From the NCBI GenBank assembly GCA_902624075.1, contig CACNWC010000006.1, positions 1 to 62,628 of the forward strand: 62,628 nucleotides of DNA, written 5' to 3'. The notes beneath the pieces were generated by a model. It searched no databases. It worked only from the letters and a program-made list of their open reading frames with translations, and was not told the origin of the DNA. Below are positions 1 through 8,543 of this stretch, one piece after another. This DNA is from an uncultured Pelagibacteraceae bacterium. GTDB taxonomy: Bacteria > Pseudomonadota > Alphaproteobacteria > Pelagibacterales > Pelagibacteraceae. Made by a program: the position numbers and the translations under genes. Each line of letters opens with the position of its first letter. The stretch's first letter is position 1.

Positions 1-444
1 ATCTGTATTCACTTCTTTAGAAATTTTAATATCATTAATGGATGGATTTATAAATAAACTAGTTCGAATTTTTTTTTTTTTAAATTTGTTGATAATTTTT
101 TTAATCTTAGACTTGTTCTTAATAAGATTTAGCCCTCCTTCAGTAGTTATTTCTTTTCTATTTTCAGGTACAATGCATATAAAGTCTGGATTTATTTTTA
201 AAGCTATATCAACAATTTCTGGATTTGTTGATATTTCTAAATTAACCATCAACCCTTTAATAGAACATATTTTTTTTGCATCTATATCTTTGATATGTCT
301 TCTATCTTCTCTAAGATGTATGGTAATTGAATTTGCACCAAATTTTTTAGCAACTTTGGCTGCTAACAAAGGGTCTGGATGATATTCCCCTCTAGCATTT
401 CTTAGAGTGGCTATATGATCTATATTTACACCTAAACGTTTCAC
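1..444 (-). CDS. pdxJ: Pyridoxine 5'-phosphate synthase PdxJ (5' part, cut by window edge)
   Basis: The gene begins at a GTG at 444 and runs off the left edge; 148 codons are visible. The start MKRLGVNIDHIATLRNARG followed by HPDP is the characteristic PdxJ N-terminus, and the HLREDRRHI segment supplies phosphate-binding and catalytic residues of this TIM barrel. PdxJ condenses 3-amino-2-oxopropyl phosphate with deoxyxylulose 5-phosphate in the deoxyxylulose-dependent route to vitamin B6. The GTG start shares a GTGA overlap of 4 bp with the pyrE stop, so it is probably translationally coupled at the end of the dapA-smpB-folK-rel-pyrE run. Function is confident; the C-terminal part is not visible. 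Confidence 0.93.
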   Translation of the reverse strand, partial: MKRLGVNIDHIATLRNARGEYHPDPLLAAKVAKKFGANSITIHLREDRRHIKDIDAKKICSIKGLMVNLEISTNPEIVDIALKINPDFICIVPENRKEITTEGGLNLIKNKSKIKKIINKFKKKKIRTSLFINPSINDIKISKEVNTD

Positions 445-1028
445 TTAATATATCTACTTCCAGGTGTAGTAATTGGTATTAATTTTAAATTTTTAGGTAA
501 CTTACTTTTATTAAATGTTGGCACATTAATTTTTAAATGAGAAATAATTTTTTTTTTAATTTTTAAATCTTTTTTGGTTGATCTATCAATTATTGAAGCA
601 AAACCAATTACTTTTGCTTTTGATTTTTCAACTAACTTTACACATTCAAGACTTGATTTACCTGTTGTAATAACATCTTCAATCATCAATACCTTAGATT
701 TTTTTTTAATTGCAAAGCCCCTTCTCAAAACAAATTTTCCTTTAACTCTTTCACAAAAAATTGTTTCTTTTCTTAAAATTTTTCCAATTTCGTATCCAAT
801 AATAATTCCACCCATTGCTGGGGATAAAATCAAGTCAATTTTTTTATAACTTTTTTTGATCTTATTTGCTAAGGATTTGCATATTTTATCTGCTAAATGA
901 GGATGGCTTAAAAGTTTAGCACATTGAATATATTTTGAGGAATGTAAGCCTGAAGATAAAACAAAGTGTCCTTCTAATAAAGCATCAGTTTTTCTTAAAA
1001 TATTTAAGGATTTTTTGGGTGAAAGCAT
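441..1028 (-). CDS. pyrE: Orotate phosphoribosyltransferase
   Basis: This 195-residue protein is a type I phosphoribosyltransferase. It shows the PRPP-binding signature VLMIEDVITTGKSS near residues 112-125 and the N-terminal LLEGHFVLSSGLHS substrate loop. It joins orotate to PRPP to make OMP, the fifth step of UMP synthesis, in the cytoplasm. The start at 1028 lies inside the preceding rel gene, giving a 44-bp overlap. No later Met precedes the conserved GHFVLSSG segment, so the overlap looks genuine. It overlaps pdxJ by 4 bp downstream. The pathway partner pyrB lies separately at 20.9 kb. Confidence 0.95.
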   Translation of the reverse strand: MLSPKKSLNILRKTDALLEGHFVLSSGLHSSKYIQCAKLLSHPHLADKICKSLANKIKKSYKKIDLILSPAMGGIIIGYEIGKILRKETIFCERVKGKFVLRRGFAIKKKSKVLMIEDVITTGKSSLECVKLVEKSKAKVIGFASIIDRSTKKDLKIKKKIISHLKINVPTFNKSKLPKNLKLIPITTPGSRYIK

Positions 1029-2733
1029 TTCTTTTATCTTCGTGTCTAATTATTTTAAATTTTATACTCTTTTGTTTGAGCTCTGCAATAAAATTAGTAA
1101 AATTTTTAAGATCTCTGATGATTAATTGAAACTTAAAATTAATATAATTAGGGTTTTTTCCAGCCATTTCTAAATTTGATATATTCAATTTGTGTTGACC
1201 AATTAAAGAGCTAACGTTTCCTAGTTGACCAGGTTTATCTGGTAAAGAAATCCACAGAGTGGTATTATACTTTTTTACTCTTTCTTCTTTTTTTTCACCC
1301 TTGTCATGCCAATATCTTCTAATTGCAGATCTAGCTTTTCCAGTCTTCGTAGTTGGGATCCAATGTAATGAAGGTGAATTATTTTTTGAGGTTATGATGT
1401 TAACTGTATCACCATTTCTTAGTATTGATTGTAATTCACTTTTATTACCATTAATTTCACATCCAATAGCTGTATCGCCTACTTTAGTGTGTACTGCATA
1501 AGCAAAATCAATTGGTGTTGCATCTTTTGGTAATTTAATTACTGATCCTTTTGGTGTGAAACAAAAAACATTTTCTTGGAACATTTGTAATTTTGTATAT
1601 TCATAAGAATGTTCAGGATTTTCATTTTTTTCTATAATTTCTACTAAATCTTTTAACCAATCATACTCTTTCCAAGTTAGTGAATTAAATTTTTCTGACG
1701 ATTTATATTGCCAGTGAGATGCTACACCTCTTTCAGCAAAATCATGCATTTCTTTAGTTCTTATTTGGATCTCTATTGGTTTTTTGTAAGGGCCAATTAC
1801 AGCTGTGTGTAAAGATTTATATCCATTAATTTTAGGAGAAGAAATGTAGTCTTTAAATTTACCAGGAATACAATTCCATTGTTTATGCAGCACTCCTAAA
1901 GTTTTGTAACAATTATCTGTATTATCTAAAATAATTCGAAATCCAATAATATCTGTAATTTGTTCTAATGATACTCTCTTTTTTTGAACTTTTCTCCAAA
2001 TTGAAAAAGGAGTTTTTTCACGACCATAAATTTTTGATTTAATTTTATACTGATTTAAAAGAAAAGTAATTTCACCAGAAAGATTTTCAAAAATATCTTT
2101 TTTATCTAATTTAATTTCATCTAATCGATTTTGAATTAATTTTCTTGCATCATGATTTAAAACTTCAAAAGATAAATCTTCCAATTCATCTCTTATACGA
2201 TGCATTCCCATTCTGTCAGCAAGTGGAGCATATATCTCCATCGTTTCTTGCGCTATTCTATGTTTTTTAGATTGTTGTTTAAGTGCTTTTATTGTTCTCA
2301 TGTTATGTAAACGGTCAGCAATTTTAACTAATAGCACTCTAATATCTTTAGACGTAGCTAAAATTAATTTTCTGAAATTTTCAGCTTTAGAGTAAGAAGA
2401 TGCTGTATTTTCAAGTGCTGAGATTTTAGTAACACCATCAACCAAATCTGCAACTTCTAAACCAAATTCACCTTTGATAGTCTCATATGTTGCATAAGTA
2501 TCTTCTATAGTATCATGAAGTAAGCCTGTAGCTATGGTTGCACTGTCTAATTTTAAATCCGTCAATATGTTTGCGACTTCAATTGGATGAACTGAGTAAG
2601 GATCTCCAGAAGCTCTTTTTTGATTACTGTGAGCTTTTACAGCAAATTCATAAGCTTTGTTGAGTTTTTCAGGATTTAAAAATTTATTATAAATTTTTAC
2701 TTTATTAATTAGTTCATCTGAATTTAACATCAT
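985..2733 (-). CDS. spoT: RelA/SpoT-family (p)ppGpp synthetase/hydrolase, short form
   Basis: The protein has 582 residues; bifunctional Rel/SpoT enzymes are usually about 700-750. An HD hydrolase domain retains His49 and His73-Asp74 (LLHDTIEDT). A synthetase domain at about 230-345 retains Asp261 (TDIIGFR) and Glu321 (PIEIQIRT). A TGS domain spans about 388-448 and an ACT domain about 491-570. Only about 40 residues separate TGS from ACT, so most of the helical domain and the zinc-finger domain, which contact the ribosome in known Rel structures, are missing. Both active sites look intact, so it probably makes and degrades the alarmone. It is the only stringent-response gene in this window. 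It overlaps pyrE by 44 bp. Confidence 0.9.
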   Translation of the reverse strand: MMLNSDELINKVKIYNKFLNPEKLNKAYEFAVKAHSNQKRASGDPYSVHPIEVANILTDLKLDSATIATGLLHDTIEDTYATYETIKGEFGLEVADLVDGVTKISALENTASSYSKAENFRKLILATSKDIRVLLVKIADRLHNMRTIKALKQQSKKHRIAQETMEIYAPLADRMGMHRIRDELEDLSFEVLNHDARKLIQNRLDEIKLDKKDIFENLSGEITFLLNQYKIKSKIYGREKTPFSIWRKVQKKRVSLEQITDIIGFRIILDNTDNCYKTLGVLHKQWNCIPGKFKDYISSPKINGYKSLHTAVIGPYKKPIEIQIRTKEMHDFAERGVASHWQYKSSEKFNSLTWKEYDWLKDLVEIIEKNENPEHSYEYTKLQMFQENVFCFTPKGSVIKLPKDATPIDFAYAVHTKVGDTAIGCEINGNKSELQSILRNGDTVNIITSKNNSPSLHWIPTTKTGKARSAIRRYWHDKGEKKEERVKKYNTTLWISLPDKPGQLGNVSSLIGQHKLNISNLEMAGKNPNYINFKFQLIIRDLKNFTNFIAELKQKSIKFKIIRHEDKRNAFTQKILKYFKKN

Positions 2734-2750
2734 TTTATTATATCATTAAT

Positions 2751-3248
2751 TCAAATTTGTTTAATAGAACTTATGTCTCTATTTGAAAGAGAAAAAAGTA
2801 AGCTTTTTATGTGATGTTTTGATACAGGATGAACCCAATTTTTATCAATTTCAAATAATGGAAATAAAACAAAATTACGTTTATGCAATCTTGGATGGGG
2901 CAAATTAATGCCTTTAAAATTTGATCTTTTGTCAAAATCAAGAATATCAATATCACAAATTCTTGGGGCATTTCTTTTAGTCTTTTTTCTTCCAAGGGAT
3001 TTCTCTATTTGTTTACATATAGATAATAATTCTAGAGCTTTTAAACTTGTTTTAGCTTTTAAAACTATGTTGTAAAATTTTGGATCATTTGGATTTGGCC
3101 AAGATAATGTTTCATAATAATTTGATGATTGAACAATTTTAATATTTTTTTTACTCAAACAAATTTTAGCTTTTTCTATATTGTTGTATCTATTTCCTAA
3201 ATTAGATCCGATTCCTAAATAAACAATTTTAGCTGGTTTTTCTAACAT
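2751..3248 (-). CDS. folK: 2-amino-4-hydroxy-6-hydroxymethyldihydropteridine pyrophosphokinase
   Basis: FolK transfers pyrophosphate from ATP to hydroxymethyldihydropterin in folate synthesis. The family features are the start [13 protein letters not shown], the [12 protein letters not shown] motif carrying the Mg-binding Asp pair, and [16 protein letters not shown] near the C-terminus. I place the start at the Met at 3248 ([14 protein letters not shown]). The frame is open to 3302, but the extra 18 residues have no counterpart in the family and would lengthen the overlap with smpB from 20 to 74 bp. With this start the protein has 165 residues, a normal FolK size. Confidence 0.9.
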   Translation of the reverse strand: MLEKPAKIVYLGIGSNLGNRYNNIEKAKICLSKKNIKIVQSSNYYETLSWPNPNDPKFYNIVLKAKTSLKALELLSICKQIEKSLGRKKTKRNAPRICDIDILDFDKRSNFKGINLPHPRLHKRNFVLFPLFEIDKNWVHPVSKHHIKSLLFSLSNRDISSIKQI

Positions 3249-3702
3249 ATCTTGCTTTATCACGATTCCAATCCTTATTTTTCTTTGCAACTCTTTTATC
3301 AAATTTCTTTTTACCTTTAGCTACAGCCAACTCAATTTTCGCTTTCCCTTTTTTAAAATACATTTTCGTTGGAATTAAAGTAAAACCTTCTCTTTGCATT
3401 TTACCTATTAGTTTATTAATTTCACGTTTGTTTAATAATAGTTTTCTTTGATCTAAAGGTTTATGATTAGAATAACTTGCTTGCTTATAGGATGCTATAT
3501 GTGAATTAATTAAAACTATCTCTCCATTTTTTTCAACTGCATAAGAGTCCGCAATATTTACTTTCCCATTTCTGATAGATTTAATTTCTGATCCCTTGAG
3601 TACAATACCAGCTTCAAAAAGATCTTCAAAAAAAAAGTTGAAACTAGCTTTTCTATTTAAACAAATCATTTTTAAAGCATGATTGGTTTTTTTTATCATC
3701 AA
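3229..3702 (-). CDS. smpB: SsrA (tmRNA)-binding protein SmpB
   Basis: The 157-residue protein carries the SmpB hallmarks: the beta-barrel segment [19 protein letters not shown], then [14 protein letters not shown], and a basic C-terminal tail ending in [16 protein letters not shown]. SmpB delivers tmRNA to stalled ribosomes for trans-translation in the cytoplasm. Its start overlaps the dapA stop in an ATGA arrangement of 4 bp, as in many alphaproteobacteria where dapA and smpB are neighbours. The double Met at the N-terminus (MMIKK) leaves a one-codon ambiguity in the start. tmRNA itself is not in this window. Confidence 0.95.
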   Translation of the reverse strand: MMIKKTNHALKMICLNRKASFNFFFEDLFEAGIVLKGSEIKSIRNGKVNIADSYAVEKNGEIVLINSHIASYKQASYSNHKPLDQRKLLLNKREINKLIGKMQREGFTLIPTKMYFKKGKAKIELAVAKGKKKFDKRVAKKNKDWNRDKARYVRKTS

Positions 3703-4580
3703 ATTAATTTCGTAGACTGAAGTGCTTTTTTAACAATTTCTTTAGTTGAATCTGTTACTTTAACTAATGGCAGTCGCACATCATCATCACAAAGATTTAA
3801 TAATTTTGCTGCATACTTTACTGGACTAGGATTACTTTCAACAAACATCGCAGTATGTAATGGTAAAAGAATTTCGTTTAATTTATTTGCTTGTTTGACA
3901 TCATTTTCTTTTTCTGATTTTGAAAATTTTTGAAACTCAGAACAAAGTTTTGGAGCAATATTTGCTGTTACACTTATTGCACCGACGCCACCTCTTTTGT
4001 TAAATTCAAGCGCATTGTCGTCATTTCCTGTTAGTTGAATGAAATCTTTTCCCATTTTTTTCAAAGTTTGATCCACTCTATTTAAGTCTCCGGTAGCATC
4101 TTTGACTCCAATAATATTTTTTAATTCATATAATCTTGCCATTGTGTCTACAGACATATCAATAACTGATCTTCCTGGTATATTGTAAATTAAAATTGGA
4201 ATTCCACAGTTATCATTTATTGCTTTGTAATGTTGAAACAGTCCTTCTTGAGTAGGTTTGTTGTAATAAGGAGTGACTATCAACGCTCCACTCGCCCCTA
4301 TTTTTTCTGCATGTGTTGTCAATGAAATAGCTTCTTCTGTAGAGTTAGAACCTGTCCCTGCGAAAACAGGAAGTTTACCTTTGCTTTCTTTAACGCATAA
4401 TTCAATAACTTTTTCATGCTCATGGTGACTTAATGTAGGAGATTCTCCAGTTGTACCAGCTGGCACTAGACCATTAGTACCATTTTCAATATGAAAATGG
4501 ATTAACTTGATATAAGTTTCCTCATCTAACTTATTATTTTTAAATGGAGTGATTAAAGCAACATTTGAACCTTTGAACAT
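3699..4580 (-). CDS. dapA: 4-hydroxy-tetrahydrodipicolinate synthase
   Basis: DapA condenses pyruvate with aspartate semialdehyde in the lysine/diaminopimelate pathway. The 293-residue TIM barrel shows the active-site [14 protein letters not shown] loop, the tyrosine-bearing [11 protein letters not shown], the Schiff-base lysine in [10 protein letters not shown], and GAISVTANI near the C-terminus. It heads the minus-strand run dapA-smpB-folK-rel-pyrE-pdxJ. It is divergent from the transglycosylase gene across a 43-bp gap that must hold both promoters. Length and motifs are normal. Confidence 0.96.
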   Translation of the reverse strand: MFKGSNVALITPFKNNKLDEETYIKLIHFHIENGTNGLVPAGTTGESPTLSHHEHEKVIELCVKESKGKLPVFAGTGSNSTEEAISLTTHAEKIGASGALIVTPYYNKPTQEGLFQHYKAINDNCGIPILIYNIPGRSVIDMSVDTMARLYELKNIIGVKDATGDLNRVDQTLKKMGKDFIQLTGNDDNALEFNKRGGVGAISVTANIAPKLCSEFQKFSKSEKENDVKQANKLNEILLPLHTAMFVESNPSPVKYAAKLLNLCDDDVRLPLVKVTDSTKEIVKKALQSTKLI

Positions 4581-4623
4581 AAATACTTATAACATAGTTT
4601 AAAGATTCATGTAGCAAAAGATT

Positions 4624-6846
4624 ATGTTTAAAAAATTATTATTTCTTATCTGTTTCATTACACTTTTAGATAATATCAGTTCTGCATTTGCAGAAATAAT
4701 ACCCATAAAAAAACCTTCTCAAACCAAAGAATTAAAAGAAAAAAAATTATTAGTTGATGTATTAAAACCATTGCCGAAACCAACAGCCAAAAAAATAATT
4801 AAAAAAGAGGAAAATAAGTCTCAGAAAGAAAAAAAAATAGTTAAAAAAAAGTCGAAAAAAGACACCATTCTCCCAAAAAAAAAACCTTTGATAGCAGGTT
4901 CAAAAAAAGTAGATATAGCTAAAAAGTCTAAATATTATAGTAAAAAAGATTTTTCAATTGCAAAAAAAGCTTTGTCAGAAATGAAGCAAGCCAAATGGAC
5001 TGTCGCTTTAAAAACAGCAAAAAAAGCAAAAGATAAATCAATTTATGATTTTATACAATGGAGACATCTTTTAACTAAAGGTAACAAAGCATCATATTAT
5101 GATTATAAAACTTTTATAGACAAAAATGAAAACTACCCCAGAATTGGTAGAGTTAAGTATTTAGCAGAACACAAATTATCAACTGATTTAGTCTCACCGA
5201 AGAAAATTATAGAATGGTTTAATACAAATGAGCCTTTGAGTGGTTTTGGAAAAATGATATTGGGTGAAAGTTTTATCTTAGATGGAAACATACAAAAAGG
5301 AATTTCTCTAATTAAAGAAGGATGGATTACAGCAGAATTAAGTAAATCTGAACTAAGATTTTATAGAAAAAAATTTAAAAAATATCTAAATGCCGATGAC
5401 TATATTAAAAGAGCTGATTATCTTGCTTGGAATAATAAATACTGGGATCTAAAAAGATTATTGAGATATTTGCCTAAAGATTATGAATTATTATACACAG
5501 CAAGACAATTGCTAATGAGCAAATCATATGGTGTTGATAATGCCATATCCAAAGTACCTTCTAAATTTAAAAATGATGCTGGTTTAAATTACGATAGATT
5601 AAAATGGAGAAGAAAACGAGGAAGAGTTGACAGTTCTCTTGAAATTTTATTAAAAGTTAAAAATAATAAAGATTATTTAGTAAGACCAGATAAATGGTGG
5701 ATTGAAAGGGAAATAATTTCTAGATCTCTTATTTATAAAAAAAAATATGAATTAGCATATAAGATTTCTAGCAATCATGCTTTAACAGATGGACCTGAAT
5801 ATGCTGCAGCTGAATGGATGAGTGGATGGATAGCTTTGAGTTTTTTAGATGATCCTTTGTTAGCTAAAGATCATTTTGAAAATTTTTACAACAATGTTGG
5901 TTATCCTATAAGTACATCGAGAGGAGCGTATTGGTTAGCTAAAACTTATAAAAAACTAAATAAACAAGAGTTAGCTAGACAATGGTTTGAAAAAGCTGCA
6001 AATTTTTTAACTACATATTACGGTCAATTAGCATTTATGGAACTTAATCCTGATAAAACATTCCAACTATCAAAAGACATGGAAGTATCAAAGGATTATA
6101 GAGAAAATTTCTTTAAAAAAGAATTGGTAAAAATAATTTATCTTCTTGATGAACTCGATGAAGATAAATACACAAAACACATTCTAAGACATCTAGCTAA
6201 CGATAATATTGATAATGGAAGCGAAATATTGGCTTCGGAATTAGCTACAAGTATTGATAGATTTGATTTTGCAATACAAATAGCAAAAATTGCTTCATAT
6301 GAAAAAAGATTTCATAATAAATTTAATTATCCAATAATTAGCACTCCTAAATATATTAATGGTAGAAAAATTCCAGATACAGCGTTTATTTTATCAATTA
6401 TTAGACAAGAAAGTGAATTTGATTTAACCGCTAATAGCCATGCTGGTGCGAAAGGATTAATGCAATTAATGCCCTACACGGCGAAAGTAGTAGCAAAACA
6501 AGCAAATCTTCCTTATTCAAAATCAAGACTTACAAAAGATGCTGAATATAACATTAATTTAGGTTCTCATTATATTGCTGGTTTAATACTAGAATATGAT
6601 GGAGCTTACCCTTTTGCGATTGCAGCTTATAATGCTGGACCTAAAAGAGTTCGTTATTGGAAAAAAATAAATAAAAACCCTCAAAAAAAACAAATCGATT
6701 ATGTTGATTGGATTGAGTTAATTAAATTTAAAGAAACTAGAAATTATGTTCAAAGAGTTTTAGAAAATTATAATGTTTATAGATATATTTTAGAGCAAAA
6801 ACCTGTAACTATGAAAAATTTCTTTAAAGATGAACCTTTGTATTAA
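4624..6846 (+). CDS. slt: Soluble lytic murein transglycosylase (Slt type)
   Basis: The 740-residue exported protein starts with a signal peptide (MFKKLLFLICFITLLDNISS, probable cleavage after Ala23). A Lys/Pro-rich linker follows (about 28-105), then an alpha-helical, repeat-like solenoid (about 110-560). The C-terminal SLT catalytic domain has Glu596 in SIIRQESEFD, then GAKGLMQLMPYTA and AAYNAGPKRVRYW. Slt enzymes cleave peptidoglycan with formation of 1,6-anhydromuropeptides in the periplasm. The long lysine-rich linker could bind anionic wall or membrane, though that is inference. It ends 3 bp before the 3' end of a convergent tRNA-Ser, with no room for a terminator. Confidence 0.93.
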   Translation: MFKKLLFLICFITLLDNISSAFAEIIPIKKPSQTKELKEKKLLVDVLKPLPKPTAKKIIKKEENKSQKEKKIVKKKSKKDTILPKKKPLIAGSKKVDIAKKSKYYSKKDFSIAKKALSEMKQAKWTVALKTAKKAKDKSIYDFIQWRHLLTKGNKASYYDYKTFIDKNENYPRIGRVKYLAEHKLSTDLVSPKKIIEWFNTNEPLSGFGKMILGESFILDGNIQKGISLIKEGWITAELSKSELRFYRKKFKKYLNADDYIKRADYLAWNNKYWDLKRLLRYLPKDYELLYTARQLLMSKSYGVDNAISKVPSKFKNDAGLNYDRLKWRRKRGRVDSSLEILLKVKNNKDYLVRPDKWWIEREIISRSLIYKKKYELAYKISSNHALTDGPEYAAAEWMSGWIALSFLDDPLLAKDHFENFYNNVGYPISTSRGAYWLAKTYKKLNKQELARQWFEKAANFLTTYYGQLAFMELNPDKTFQLSKDMEVSKDYRENFFKKELVKIIYLLDELDEDKYTKHILRHLANDNIDNGSEILASELATSIDRFDFAIQIAKIASYEKRFHNKFNYPIISTPKYINGRKIPDTAFILSIIRQESEFDLTANSHAGAKGLMQLMPYTAKVVAKQANLPYSKSRLTKDAEYNINLGSHYIAGLILEYDGAYPFAIAAYNAGPKRVRYWKKINKNPQKKQIDYVDWIELIKFKETRNYVQRVLENYNVYRYILEQKPVTMKNFFKDEPLY

Positions 6847-6849
6847 ATA

Positions 6850-6941
6850 TGGCGGAAGAGGAGGGATTCGAACCCTCGGTACAAGTTTCCTCGCACGGTC
6901 ATTTAGCAAACGACTGGTTTAAGCCTCTCACCCACTCTTCC
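6850..6941 (-). tRNA. tRNA-Ser (anticodon GCU)
   Basis: The reverse complement folds as a class II tRNA with a long variable arm. The acceptor GGAAGAG pairs with CTCTTCC, followed by discriminator G and an encoded CCA. The T-arm contains GGTTCGAATCC. The anticodon stem GTCGT/ATGAC encloses loop TTGCTAA, giving GCU, which reads serine AGC/AGU codons. It is 92 nt long and convergent with the slt gene 3 bp away. A possible -10 (TACAAT on the minus strand, 6961-6966) lies upstream in the shared gap with soxB. Confidence 0.97.
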
Positions 6942-6955
6942 AGGAAATTTGTCAC

Positions 6956-6980
6956 TATTGATTGTATTGAATAATCAATA
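6956..6980. promoter_or_regulatory. Inverted repeat in the tRNA-Ser / soxB divergent promoter region
   Basis: A perfect 8-bp inverted repeat, TATTGATT (6956-6963) and AATCAATA (6973-6980), is separated by 9 nt in the 64-bp gap between the divergent tRNA-Ser and soxB. It overlaps a plausible soxB -35 (TTGATT, 6958-6963), with a -10-like TTTATA at 6981-6986 after a 17-bp spacer. It also covers the possible tRNA-Ser -10. The placement would suit an operator for a dimeric repressor. AT-rich DNA makes such repeats more likely by chance, so this is a candidate only. Confidence 0.4.
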
Positions 6981-7005
6981 TTTATAAAGTAATTATTCAC
7001 ATATA

Positions 7006-8259
7006 ATGAAAAATAAGTACTCTATATTTTCACTGGTTAAAAATGCTTTTTCATATCATGAAAATTGGGAAAAAGCTTGGAAAGATCCTGAGCCAAAAAA
7101 AGAATATGATGCCGTAGTTGTTGGGGGTGGTGGTCATGGTTTAGCCACAGCCTATTATCTTGCAAAAAAACACAATATGAAAAATATAGCTGTCGTAGAA
7201 AAAGGATGGATTGGAGGTGGAAACACTGGAAGAAATACTACAATTATCAGATCTAATTATTTATGGGATGCTAGCGCTGGTCTTTATGATCATGCTTTAA
7301 AAATTTGGGAAGGTCTTTCACAAGAATTAAATTATAATGTAATGTTTAGTCAAAGAGGTGTAATGAATCTTGCTCATAATCTCCAAGATGTAAGAGATCT
7401 AAAAAGAAGAACTCATGCAAATAGATTAAATGGTATTGATGCTGTTTACCTTAATACTGAACAGGTTAAAAAATTTTGTCCAATAATTAATACATCACCT
7501 GATATTCGTTATCCGGTTTTAGGTGGAACTCTTCAACGAAGAGCTGGTACTGCACGACACGATGCTGTTGCATGGGGATATGCTCGTGGCGCTGATGAAA
7601 TGGGAGTTGATATTATTCAAAACTGTGAGGTTAAAGGAATAAAAAGAAACGGTGATAGTGTTGAAGGAATTGAAACTACTAAAGGATTTATTAAAACTAA
7701 AAAAATAGGTGTAGCAGCAGCTGGTCATTCTAGTGTTATTGCAAATATGGCTGGTTTAAAATTGCCATTGGAAAGCAAACCACTTCAAGCTTTGGTATCT
7801 GAGCCTGTTAAACCAATTATTGACACTGTTGTAATGTCAAATGCTGTTCATGCATATGTAAGTCAATCTGATAAAGGAGAATTAGTCATTGGTGCTGGTA
7901 CTGATGATTATGTATCTTATTCTCAAAAAGGAAGTCATGATATAGTAGAGGGTACCTTAAATGCTATTTTAGAATTATATCCAATATTTAGTAGAATGAG
8001 AATGTTAAGACAATGGGGTGGCATTGTTGATATATGCCCTGATGCGAGTCCAATTATAAGTAAAACTTCTATTAAAGGATTATATTTTAATTGTGGTTGG
8101 GGAACTGGAGGATTTAAGGCAACACCTGGTTCTGGAGATTTATTTGCCCACACAATAGCAAATGATGAACCGCATAAATTAAATGCTGCTTTTAATATTA
8201 ATAGATTTGTAAGTGGAGATCTTGTTGATGAACATGGTGCAGCAGCAGTGGCACACTAA
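7006..8259 (+). CDS. soxB: Sarcosine oxidase beta subunit
   Basis: The 417-residue FAD/FMN protein of the heterotetrameric sarcosine oxidase has a dinucleotide-binding [19 protein letters not shown] (about 35-53), the [19 protein letters not shown] loop, and [20 protein letters not shown]. The last motif contains the conserved histidine (about 185) to which FMN is covalently attached in characterised enzymes. The C-terminus has [17 protein letters not shown] and [16 protein letters not shown]. The complex oxidises sarcosine to glycine, with methylene transfer to tetrahydrofolate and release of peroxide. It is first in the soxB-D-A-G operon. Its stop overlaps the soxD start by 1 bp (TAATG). 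No Shine-Dalgarno is evident. Confidence 0.95.
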   Translation: MKNKYSIFSLVKNAFSYHENWEKAWKDPEPKKEYDAVVVGGGGHGLATAYYLAKKHNMKNIAVVEKGWIGGGNTGRNTTIIRSNYLWDASAGLYDHALKIWEGLSQELNYNVMFSQRGVMNLAHNLQDVRDLKRRTHANRLNGIDAVYLNTEQVKKFCPIINTSPDIRYPVLGGTLQRRAGTARHDAVAWGYARGADEMGVDIIQNCEVKGIKRNGDSVEGIETTKGFIKTKKIGVAAAGHSSVIANMAGLKLPLESKPLQALVSEPVKPIIDTVVMSNAVHAYVSQSDKGELVIGAGTDDYVSYSQKGSHDIVEGTLNAILELYPIFSRMRMLRQWGGIVDICPDASPIISKTSIKGLYFNCGWGTGGFKATPGSGDLFAHTIANDEPHKLNAAFNINRFVSGDLVDEHGAAAVAH

Positions 8260-8534
8260 TGTTTATAATTAATTGTCCGTATTGTGGTGAAAGAGAACAA
8301 AGCGAATTTAAAGCAGGTGGTGAAGCTCATATAGTCAGACCTAAACAACCAACTGAATTAAGTGATGATCAATGGGCTGAATATTTGTTTATGAGAAAAA
8401 ATATCAAAGGTATCCAATTTGAAAGATGGGTGCATACACATGGATGTAGAAAATGGTTCAATGTTGTACGAGATACATCAAATGATGTTATTAAAGCAGT
8501 TTATAAAATGGGTGAAAAACCTCCAACTAAATAA
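8259..8534 (+). CDS. soxD: Sarcosine oxidase delta subunit
   Basis: The 91-residue protein matches the small zinc-binding delta subunit. CPYCG lies at the N-terminus and a second ligand set lies in WVHTHGCRKWFNVVRDT, which together would coordinate one zinc. It also has the GGEAHIVRP segment typical of SoxD. It sits between soxB (1-bp overlap) and soxA (9-bp gap), the standard order for this operon. The subunit is structural within the cytoplasmic BDAG heterotetramer. Length and cysteine/histidine pattern are normal. Confidence 0.95.
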   Translation: MFIINCPYCGEREQSEFKAGGEAHIVRPKQPTELSDDQWAEYLFMRKNIKGIQFERWVHTHGCRKWFNVVRDTSNDVIKAVYKMGEKPPTK

Positions 8535-8543
8535 ATAGAGATA

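Noticed and set aside
38-382. Plus-strand open frame of 114 codons
   Set aside because: It is antisense to the pdxJ coding sequence, whose minus-strand translation matches PdxJ closely, and has no recognisable domain.
7006-8259. Glycine riboswitch upstream of the sarcosine operon, as known for SAR11 carbon genes
   Set aside because: Only 64 bp separate tRNA-Ser and soxB, too little for the tandem glycine riboswitch, and no matching fold is visible.
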